From assembly GCA_046292465.1 (NCBI GenBank), contig JBKBRB010000003.1, positions 124,001 through 188,000 of the forward strand: a stretch of DNA of 64,000 nucleotides, written 5' to 3'. The notes beneath the pieces are model-generated. The model was not told the origin of the DNA and searched no databases. It worked only from the letters and a program-made list of their open reading frames with translations. Every line of letters begins with the position of its first letter. The first letter of the stretch is position 1. Of the stretch, positions 34,944 through 42,205 are shown one piece after another. A program made the translations under genes and the position numbers. This DNA comes from JANWWM01 sp046292465 (GTDB lineage: Bacteria; Bacteroidota; Chlorobiia; Chlorobiales; Thermochlorobacteraceae).

Positions 34944-37900
34944 TCAAACGGTAATGGCGTTGCCACGATAAATGCGTGAGCGATAGCGCGAGTCATCAGG
35001 CTTCGGAAGTGGTGCGGAAGTCAAAAGGCATGCAATCACGAATCGCTCGAGTTCTTCCTCAACTTCGCTTTCAGTTTGCGGCTTTTCCGATTTAGCGCGG
35101 CGTGTCAGGTCGACTTGATTGACCGCAGAGTGATGCACAAGCCGCTCGTTCTCAACGCCCAGTGTGGCGGTCAGGCTGTGCAAACTCGTTTTGATGAAAT
35201 TTGCAAGCGCAAATTCTTCTGCTGTGGATTGTTGCGAGGTTTTCGGTGTAACCAACACAATTTGCATTTCGCCAAGAAGCGAACACTTGCGTGCAATGCG
35301 GAAGTGATAGGTTAAGTGATGCTCGACGAGTTCTTCGAAATCTTTTTCATCAAACACGCTGTCCCAGTTTCCCGATTTATCGGCGACAAGCGGCTTAATC
35401 GGAAGCGAATCAAACGGCGTTGAAATTACCGCATCAGGTCTGCCGTATTGCGCGACGGCTTTATCAATGCCGCTTTCCAACTGAAAGCCAATCGCAAAAA
35501 TGTGTAATCGGTTTTCTTTAACCTTGTCTGAAAAGCGTTTGGCAAATTGCTCGGCAGTGTAGGTGCTTTTGGTCATTAAGACAACTTGCTTGACTTTATA
35601 CTCGTCGATGTAAGCGCGAATCAATCGCGAGACTTCGGCAAAGAGGTATTCGCCAAAAATGTAGATGGTTTTGCCTTCGAAGGCGGCGAGGCGTTCTTGT
35701 TTAGGTTTGCCGAAAAGTTCGCCTTCGGGCACGGTGCGATCGAAGCGTAAGCCGCCAGAAGGATGGAAGGTTTCGCCCGAAATGTTTTCTGTTGCCAAGT
35801 GATGCACGGTTGCAAGTGCGACTTCTTCTTCGGTCGGCATTTTTTTGAGGTAGAGCATAGAAAGAATTCCGTCGTGAATTTTTTTGGCTTCACGGCGAAG
35901 AATGCCAGGGGTGAAGAAGTCGGTTGTGGGAAGGGGCAGATTTTTGAGAAAGTTTTCAGCAAGTTTTCTATCGGTGATGTAGCAACCGTTGATGAGCCGC
36001 TCGATAAGAAGATGAGCGATTTTCTCGTCCATCAAGTGCGTGTAAGAACTGCCTTCGCTATCGGCAGTGCGTTGAATGTAAGGCGCAAGGTTTTGCAAGC
36101 GAAGATGCACCGTCGGTCCACCGTTGATGAGATACTCGACGCTGTTGGGTTGCATGGCATTGAGTAGGTCTTCGATTTTTGCGCCTTCTTGAAGGGCTTT
36201 GATAACGGCGGCGTAAATGTCATTGACGCGCTTGGTCGAGAGAATAAGTTTGGCGCGTCGCTCAAAAAGTCCGGGACGATTGCCTTCACCGCGCAAGCGA
36301 ATGCCTTCCACCGGTCCAGGCGCGATAGCGTTAATCATCAGTTCAGGACCGAGAAACTTTGCGAAGGCTTCTGCCATGGCGCGCTGTCCGGCTTTGCTCA
36401 TCGCATAATCGGCGCGATTCGGATACGGCACAGCCACATATTTTTCACCGCCAAAGTAGGAACTCACATTCAGCACATAACCCGAGCCTTGCTGTTTCAT
36501 GACGGGCAGGAATTTGCGCATCAAGGTAAAGTTGCTGATAAGATTAGCTTTGAGCGTGTGCCGCCAATCTTTGACAGACATATCAACGACCATTTGCTCG
36601 GCGCCTGCAATCCCTGCATTGTTGATAAGGTAGTCGATACGACCAAATGTTTTCATCGTAAAATCAAACAAGCGTTGCAAAGCAGCGTCGTCGCTCACAT
36701 CGCAATTATCCAAAATTGCCACACGCTCTTCGGGAACGCTGTAGCCGATTTTTCGCAGTTCGTCTAAAATTTGAGCGCGTTTTTCTTCAAGTTCTGAACG
36801 ACGCCGAGCGGCTAAAACTACGCGCGCCCCAGCCGCTGCCAGCAATCGCCCAATTTCGCCTCCGATGCCTTGCGACCCACCTGTAATCACTGCTACCTTG
36901 CCTAAGTGCATGCCGTAAAGCGAATCGACCAAGCCCGACTTTGCAGGCTGTTCAAGGTAAGAAGGCAAGTAAAGATTAATCGGGTCAAGTTTCTTGGAAG
37001 TGTATAGCAGTTCCAAAACAAACCCCGCAGCAAGGTCGAGATTGTTTTCATCTTTGTGCGTGTAACGCAAAAGTTGATGCGCGATGATGCCGTATTTGCG
37101 CTTGCCTTGAGATTTGAAAATTTCTTCTTCATTGCGCCAAATGCGAATAAGCTCTTCATTGGCAGCGCGAAGAATATCGTGATAAATCGAGCGTCCATAT
37201 GCGGGCGACGAAACAAACACCACGCGCGGCGGCTCTTTGAGCCTCTCTTGCTCTTGCGCAAAAAATTCAGTAAGCGAAGAAGCCACTGCAAGTGCGCCGG
37301 TAATCTCTTGATGCAAAAATTTTGAAGCCAACTCTTCTGATGTATCGAGCACATATCCGTTCTGAAAGTTCTTTTCGCACCGCGGAAGAATCACAACGCT
37401 GTCGATTGCAGGTTCTTTAAGAAGCGATTCGAAGAAGACCTTTCGCTTTTCCGCATGGAGCGCGTCGAAGTGGCGAATGTCTAAATCAGGATGCTGTGCT
37501 TTGGCTTTCTCATAGAAGGTCGGATGCTGAAAGACAAGAACAACTTGCGCTTTGCTGGCAATCAAACGCCGTGCATATTCAACGGCTTCGACGATTTGGT
37601 CGCCAGCTATGATGAGTGTTCGTTTACCGTAACCGTCGGAAATGCGCAAGCGCGGACGCGAAGTGAGCAACGTAGCACTCTCTTCGGGAATTTGCATGCC
37701 GTTGGTTACTTCAAAATTGTGTCCGCTAAACGCTTTGGATTCGTCGCTGGCAAGAAAGACAATCGTGTTGGCGACATCTTCTGGTTTCGGAAAAGTTTTT
37801 ATGTAGCCGTGCTCCGTTTCACGACTCAAAATCATCGTGTTGAAAAAGTGCTCGGCGGTTGAGCCGTCAGGCTCACCTTTGAGTTTATCCATTGCGGCAA

Positions 37901-38609
37901 AAACCGTGCGAATACGCTCCGATTCAATCGGACCGGGATAAACGGTATTCAAACGAATGGCTTTTCTGGATGAGCCGAGTTCGCGTGCTAAATGCTTTGA
38001 AAGCGCGTTCAACGCCGACTTCGGAACGCTATATGCCGCACGTCCGAAGTATTCCGTGCGCGAAAAAATCGTCGAGACATTGATAATACTGCCGCCTTCC
38101 GACATCAATTCAAACGCACTGCGCGTAACGAGCCACGAAATTTCAATAATGTTATCAATGGCTTCACCAACCGTTTCGGTATCGGTGAATCCTTCGCGTT
38201 GCAACGCCTCCAATTCTTCTTTGGAAAAGGGAAGTTTGCCGAGCGGCTGTTTCGGTCCGGCGGTTGCCGCGTTATTGACGAGCACATCAATTTTTCCAAA
38301 CTCTTTTTTCAGTCGCTCAAATGCGGCTTGAACTTCGCTCGCTTTTTTGCCGTCGAAGACAATCGTGTGAAGCGACTTAGCGCGACCATTTTTCGCTTCA
38401 CCGAGCAGGTCTTTACGCAATTTCTCTAATTTCTCGCCATTGCGTCCTGAAATGATGCAGATTGCGCCTTCGTCAAGAAAACGCTTGGTAATGACTTGAC
38501 CGATGTTTCCTGCGCCGCCTGTAATCAAGCAAATTTTGCCTTGAAGGCGACCTGCAGAATGTTCTTTAAGATCTATTGTTTGCGTCTCACGCTTTTCTTT
38601 TGCCGCCAT
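34944..38609 (-). CDS. mcr: Bifunctional malonyl-CoA reductase (NADPH), Chloroflexus type
   Basis: The enzyme reduces malonyl-CoA to malonate semialdehyde and on to 3-hydroxypropionate with NADPH, the key reductive step of the 3-hydroxypropionate bi-cycle. At 1221 residues it equals the Chloroflexus enzyme (about 1220) and shares its whole plan. An N-terminal SDR half has TGGAGNIG (30-37), INVSTIFSRTEYFGR and Tyr193-xxx-Lys197, followed by a degenerate Rossmann segment (ILPRCEKNF). A second SDR half has LGKVAVITGGSQGIGGEIGR (569-588), LNVSSYFGGEK and Tyr735-xxx-Lys739. The C-terminal region has SGETFHPSGGLRFDRT, EFALANFIKTSLHSLTATLG and the end IYRGNAITV. In the known enzyme the N-half reduces the semialdehyde and the C-half the thioester. 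No carboxylase or propionyl-CoA synthase is adjacent. It converges on DUF1997. Confidence 0.93.
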   Translation of the reverse strand: MAAKEKRETQTIDLKEHSAGRLQGKICLITGGAGNIGQVITKRFLDEGAICIISGRNGEKLEKLRKDLLGEAKNGRAKSLHTIVFDGKKASEVQAAFERLKKEFGKIDVLVNNAATAGPKQPLGKLPFSKEELEALQREGFTDTETVGEAIDNIIEISWLVTRSAFELMSEGGSIINVSTIFSRTEYFGRAAYSVPKSALNALSKHLARELGSSRKAIRLNTVYPGPIESERIRTVFAAMDKLKGEPDGSTAEHFFNTMILSRETEHGYIKTFPKPEDVANTIVFLASDESKAFSGHNFEVTNGMQIPEESATLLTSRPRLRISDGYGKRTLIIAGDQIVEAVEYARRLIASKAQVVLVFQHPTFYEKAKAQHPDLDIRHFDALHAEKRKVFFESLLKEPAIDSVVILPRCEKNFQNGYVLDTSEELASKFLHQEITGALAVASSLTEFFAQEQERLKEPPRVVFVSSPAYGRSIYHDILRAANEELIRIWRNEEEIFKSQGKRKYGIIAHQLLRYTHKDENNLDLAAGFVLELLYTSKKLDPINLYLPSYLEQPAKSGLVDSLYGMHLGKVAVITGGSQGIGGEIGRLLAAAGARVVLAARRRSELEEKRAQILDELRKIGYSVPEERVAILDNCDVSDDAALQRLFDFTMKTFGRIDYLINNAGIAGAEQMVVDMSVKDWRHTLKANLISNFTLMRKFLPVMKQQGSGYVLNVSSYFGGEKYVAVPYPNRADYAMSKAGQRAMAEAFAKFLGPELMINAIAPGPVEGIRLRGEGNRPGLFERRAKLILSTKRVNDIYAAVIKALQEGAKIEDLLNAMQPNSVEYLINGGPTVHLRLQNLAPYIQRTADSEGSSYTHLMDEKIAHLLIERLINGCYITDRKLAENFLKNLPLPTTDFFTPGILRREAKKIHDGILSMLYLKKMPTEEEVALATVHHLATENISGETFHPSGGLRFDRTVPEGELFGKPKQERLAAFEGKTIYIFGEYLFAEVSRLIRAYIDEYKVKQVVLMTKSTYTAEQFAKRFSDKVKENRLHIFAIGFQLESGIDKAVAQYGRPDAVISTPFDSLPIKPLVADKSGNWDSVFDEKDFEELVEHHLTYHFRIARKCSLLGEMQIVLVTPKTSQQSTAEEFALANFIKTSLHSLTATLGVENERLVHHSAVNQVDLTRRAKSEKPQTESEVEEELERFVIACLLTSAPLPKPDDSRYRSRIYRGNAITV

Positions 38610-38712
38610 AGTTGGAAAAATTGAAAAGGTTGGTTGGCTGAATTTGATGCGCGAAAGTTAGAGAATATCCATCGATTTTGAAACGAAAAATCGTCCATCA
38701 AAAGCGAAAGCA

Positions 38713-39585
38713 TCAAGATTTTTCCGACACCACTAAGCCTGTAATCATCAGTGCCGCGCCAATCCACGCCACCATGCTCAGCGATTCGCCCAAAAATGCA
38801 ACAGCAAAAATCGTCGAAATGACGGCTTCCATGATGAAAATAATCGCCGCACGCGAGGGCGTCGTATCTTTTTGATAGCGCGTTTGCAAAATCGTTGTAA
38901 TCACCGAAGCGAACAAGGCAAGGTAAAGGATAACGAGCGCAAGCGTCCACGAAAACTCGATTTTTGGAACTTCCAACAAGAAGCTAAACGGTATGGAAAC
39001 AAGTCCGCAAAAGAGCAGTTGAAGCAAGACGAGTTTCATCAGTTGCGAAGTGCCAGTGCTGAACGAGGCTTTCGAGGTGAGTTTATCGAGTTCAACGAGG
39101 TAAAATGCATAGCATAAGCCGCAAAGAAGCGTGAGAAAGTCGCCGAAGTTGAAGTCGCTAATCAGTTCTTCACCGTTCATCGTCAGCAAAAACAATCCGA
39201 CGAAAACCATGAGCGAGGCAATCCAAATGCCAAGCGGCGGCGTGCGTTTTTCCAACAGCGATTGAAGGATTGGCGTGAAAATCACATAACTGCCTGTAAT
39301 CAAACCCGATTTGGACGCCGTCGTGAACTTCAAGCCGATGGTTTGAAACACAAAGCCCGCAAAATACCAGCAAAGTAGCGGAAGTGCCGAAAGGAAGAGC
39401 GATTTCGGAATTGGAAACGACGAGCGAAAAACCACTGCAAACAGGAGGCTTGCAACGCTAAAGCGCACGGCGAGGTAGAAAAGTGGCGTGATGTGTTCAA
39501 GCGCGACTTTGGTAGCGACGAAGGTTGTGCCCCAAATGGTCGCCGTTAAAAGTAGAAACGATTCCGCAATCAATCGCTTTGACAA
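38713..39585 (-). CDS. EamA/DMT family transporter
   Basis: This 290-residue inner-membrane protein of the drug/metabolite transporter superfamily has ten helices from two EamA domains. The first opens with ESFLLLTATIWGTTFVATKV and the second contains WTLALVILYLALFASVITTI followed by QTRYQKDTTPSRAAIIFIME, the classic start of the last helices. Members export amino acids, nucleobases or metabolites. The substrate is unknown. It lies 103 bp upstream of the malonyl-CoA reductase gene on the same strand, so co-expression is conceivable but not shown. Confidence 0.9.
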   Translation of the reverse strand: MSKRLIAESFLLLTATIWGTTFVATKVALEHITPLFYLAVRFSVASLLFAVVFRSSFPIPKSLFLSALPLLCWYFAGFVFQTIGLKFTTASKSGLITGSYVIFTPILQSLLEKRTPPLGIWIASLMVFVGLFLLTMNGEELISDFNFGDFLTLLCGLCYAFYLVELDKLTSKASFSTGTSQLMKLVLLQLLFCGLVSIPFSFLLEVPKIEFSWTLALVILYLALFASVITTILQTRYQKDTTPSRAAIIFIMEAVISTIFAVAFLGESLSMVAWIGAALMITGLVVSEKS

Positions 39586-39599
39586 AGCCGTGAGTTGAA

Positions 39600-39855
39600 A
39601 ATTTGAGACGATTGAATGAGTTCATGAATAATGAAGAGTAAGAATTGCTTTGTCGTTCCGACTTTTTGTTTTTCATGACTCGTTATTCATTACTCAATAG
39701 TTCCTCATTCCGAACAGCGCGAGAAATCCGAGTGAGTTGAAAATTAAGAGTGAAGAATTAAAAGTTGAACGCACATACTTCCTCTTAACTCTCCACTATT
39801 AACTCTTAACTCTTTGACGCTTCGCTCAGAATAACGCAGTGAAGGCAAACTAGTC
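39600..39855. repeat. Dispersed intergenic repeat family, copy B
   Basis: This gene-free stretch carries the same ordered blocks as copy A: GCTTTGTCGTTCC, CATTCCGAACAG, AATTAAGAGTGAAGAATTAA followed by AAGTTGAACGCA, and CTCTTTGACGCTTCGCTCAG followed by AATAACG. Short strings of the type ATTCATTACTCAAT and TTAACTCTTAACTC are interspersed. Confidence 0.83.
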
Positions 39856-40080
39856 TTACTTTGAAGCAAGCAATTTTTCAAGTTCGTGCGTGCCGTTCTT
39901 GGTGAGGTTCTTAATGGCACGTGTGGAAAGGCGAACGCGAACCCAACGTTTTTCGCCTTCAAGCCAAATGCGCTTTTCTTGCAGGTTCGGCTCAAAGCGC
40001 GTTCTGCGGTGATTGTTGGCGTGCGAAACGGTGTTGCCGTATTGGTGCTTTTTGCCGGTCAAGATGCAAACTTTTGACAT
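39856..40080 (-). CDS. rpmB: 50S ribosomal protein L28
   Basis: This 74-residue ribosomal protein L28 starts MSKVCILTGKKHQYGN, has the typical NNHRRTRFEPNLQEKRIW and ends with LSTRAIKNLTKNGTHELEKL. The first motif keeps a single Cys rather than a CxxC zinc pair. The frame is open upstream to 40185, but the family start is at 40080. It is the only ribosomal protein gene in the window and is not next to rpmG, its frequent partner. Confidence 0.96.
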   Translation of the reverse strand: MSKVCILTGKKHQYGNTVSHANNHRRTRFEPNLQEKRIWLEGEKRWVRVRLSTRAIKNLTKNGTHELEKLLASK

Positions 40081-40159
40081 CGTTCTATAAGTGTTGGAAG
40101 TTTTCAAAAATTTTTGAGCGGCGAATATAATGCAAAATCGCTTGTGAAAAAAATCAAAT

Positions 40160-40216
40160 GAGTAGTGAATAATGCTGTGGAACATCTTGCTTTCCGTTCC
40201 TCGCTATTCACTACTC
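40160..40216. repeat. Inverted repeat between tpiA and rpmB
   Basis: A 12-bp perfect inverted repeat, GAGTAGTGAATA / TATTCACTACTC, is separated by 33 bases. It is related in wording to the ATTCATTACTC strings seen in the dispersed repeat copies. It may form a hairpin downstream of tpiA, though there is no T-run typical of a terminator. Confidence 0.7.
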
Positions 40217-40221
40217 GTTGC

Positions 40222-40986
40222 TCATTCTTCTGTGGCACTCTGAATAATTTGATAAAACTCATCAACCTTCAAACTTGCTCCGCCAACAAGCGCACCATCG
40301 ATGTTCGGCATTTGAAACAGTTCTTTCGCGTTTGAGCCTTTCACGCTTCCACCGTATTGAATGAGAAGACGCGCCGCAACGCTGTCGGAATACATCGCGC
40401 CAATCAAGTTGCGAATGAAAAGATGCACGGCTTCGGCTTGTTCAGGCGTGGCAGTTTTGCCCGTGCCGATTGCCCAAACCGGCTCGTAGGCAATGATGAT
40501 GTGTTGCATTTGCAACTCTGAAATGCCGTTCAACGCGCCGCGAACTTGGGTTTCAACGACTTTTTCCGTGACGCCGCTTTCGCGTTCATCGAGCGTTTCA
40601 CCAACGCATAAAATTACCGATATGCCTTCGGATAAGACTTTCTTCACCTTTTTGTTGATAACCTCAGTCGTTTCGCCGAAGTATTGTCGGCGTTCCGAGT
40701 GTCCGAGAATCACATAGTCGCAACCGACGGCTTTGAGCATGGAAGCAGAAATTTCGCCCGTGAATGCGCCGTCGTCCTCGAAGTGGCAATTTTGCGCGGC
40801 AAGTTTTATCGGAGATTTTTTAATGACTTCATGCACCGAGTCGAGTGCAATGAAGGTGGGGGCGATGGCAACCGTGCAAGGCGGTTCGTGTGAGCCAAGT
40901 TTTCGCACTAATTCAGAAGCAAGCGTAATTGAACCGGCGATGGTTTTATTCATTTTCCAATTTCCGGCAACGAATTTTTTTCGCAT
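40222..40986 (-). CDS. tpiA: Triosephosphate isomerase
   Basis: This enzyme interconverts dihydroxyacetone phosphate and glyceraldehyde 3-phosphate in glycolysis, gluconeogenesis and the Calvin cycle. The 254-residue TIM barrel has the catalytic Lys11 in GNWKMNKT, His96 in ILGHSERRQYFGE, Glu168 in AYEPVWAIGTGKTATPEQA, and the phosphate-binding IQYGGSVKGSNAKEL and GALVGGASL. All expected residues are present and the length is typical. It is divergent from the saccharopine dehydrogenase-like gene and upstream of rpmB. Confidence 0.97.
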   Translation of the reverse strand: MRKKFVAGNWKMNKTIAGSITLASELVRKLGSHEPPCTVAIAPTFIALDSVHEVIKKSPIKLAAQNCHFEDDGAFTGEISASMLKAVGCDYVILGHSERRQYFGETTEVINKKVKKVLSEGISVILCVGETLDERESGVTEKVVETQVRGALNGISELQMQHIIIAYEPVWAIGTGKTATPEQAEAVHLFIRNLIGAMYSDSVAARLLIQYGGSVKGSNAKELFQMPNIDGALVGGASLKVDEFYQIIQSATEE

Positions 40987-41056
40987 GTTGAGCGTGAGTT
41001 AGATTGCTGAAAGTCTTTCAAAATACAACGTCCCGCGTTGAAGAAAAATTAAATCT

Positions 41057-42184
41057 ATGAAACACATTCTCGTGCTAGGTGCAGGCATGGTCGGCAGAAC
41101 CATCGCGCAAGACCTTTCAAAAGACGGTGAAGTTACCGCCGCTGATTTACGCGTCGAAAATCTCTCAAAACTTCCGGAGTCGATTCATAAACTCCAACTT
41201 GATGTCACAGACGAACTTGCCTTGAAACAAGCCGTAAAAAAATTTGATTTGGTGATTGGCGCAGTGCCCGGATTTTTAGGATTTCAAACCGCACGATGCG
41301 TGATTGAAGCCGGAAAAAACCTCGTCGATATTTCCTTTTTCGCCGAAAATTGTTTTGACCTCGATGAACTTGCCAAGCGGCGGCGCGTTACGGCAGTGGT
41401 CGATTGCGGCATCGCACCCGGACTTGGCAACATCATGCTCGGCTATTGGAACAAAAAAATGCAAGTGCACTCATTCGTCTGTTATGTCGGTGGCTTGCCT
41501 TGTGAGCGCACTTATCCGTTTGAATACAAATCGCCGTTCTCGCCAATTGATGTGATTGAAGAATACACCCGCCCCGCACGCCTGATGGAAAACGGACACA
41601 TCGTAACCAAACCGCCGCTCTCTGAACCCGAAATTTTAACTTTTCCCGAAATCGGTTCGCTCGAAGCCTTCAACACCGATGGACTGCGCTCGCTACTTTT
41701 CACTATGAAGCACATTCCTAACATGAAAGAAAAAACCTTGCGCTACATCGGACACAGCGAAAAAATCAAACTTCTTCAAGCCGCAGGATTTTTCAGCGAA
41801 GAGGAACTTGTCATTCACGGCGTCAAAATCAAACCGAGAGACTTCACCAGTCAAGTGTTGTTTAAGGCATGGGAACTCAAAGAAGATGACGATGAATTGA
41901 CCTTACTCAAAATCGAAATCGAGGGCACACAAAAAGGCAAGAAGAAACGATTGCGCTATTTGCTCTTTGACCGAACCGACCATCAAGCAGGGCAAAGTTC
42001 AATGTCGCGCACCACAGGCTTTACTTGTGCGGCAGTTGCGCGTCTGGTGCTTTCGGGCAAATACAAACGCAAAGGCATTTCGCCGCCCGAATTTATCGGT
42101 CAAGATGAAAAGAACTTCGAGTTTGTCGTGAGCGAACTCAAAAAGAGAAAAGTCAAACTGAACTTTTATGACGATGCAGGTTGA
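41057..42184 (+). CDS. Saccharopine dehydrogenase family / lysine 6-dehydrogenase-like protein
   Basis: This 375-residue NAD(P)-dependent oxidoreductase has an N-terminal Rossmann domain (HILVLGAGMVGRTIAQDL) and the saccharopine dehydrogenase-like C-terminal domain with VDCGIAPGLGNIMLGY and VCYVGGLPCERTYPFEYKSP. The GGLP and EYKSPFSP segments are characteristic of the lysine 6-dehydrogenase or saccharopine reductase branch. It could act in lysine or related amino-acid metabolism; the exact substrate cannot be told. It is convergent with the restriction gene, 21 bp apart. Confidence 0.85.
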   Translation: MKHILVLGAGMVGRTIAQDLSKDGEVTAADLRVENLSKLPESIHKLQLDVTDELALKQAVKKFDLVIGAVPGFLGFQTARCVIEAGKNLVDISFFAENCFDLDELAKRRRVTAVVDCGIAPGLGNIMLGYWNKKMQVHSFVCYVGGLPCERTYPFEYKSPFSPIDVIEEYTRPARLMENGHIVTKPPLSEPEILTFPEIGSLEAFNTDGLRSLLFTMKHIPNMKEKTLRYIGHSEKIKLLQAAGFFSEEELVIHGVKIKPRDFTSQVLFKAWELKEDDDELTLLKIEIEGTQKGKKKRLRYLLFDRTDHQAGQSSMSRTTGFTCAAVARLVLSGKYKRKGISPPEFIGQDEKNFEFVVSELKKRKVKLNFYDDAG

Positions 42185-42205
42185 ACAACGCTACAAGCAA
42201 AGTTG

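Noticed and set aside
36189..36767. A 192-codon plus-strand frame inside malonyl-CoA reductase
   Set aside because: The malonyl-CoA reductase frame is continuous with all motifs; this frame looks like its mirror image, rich in His and Phe.
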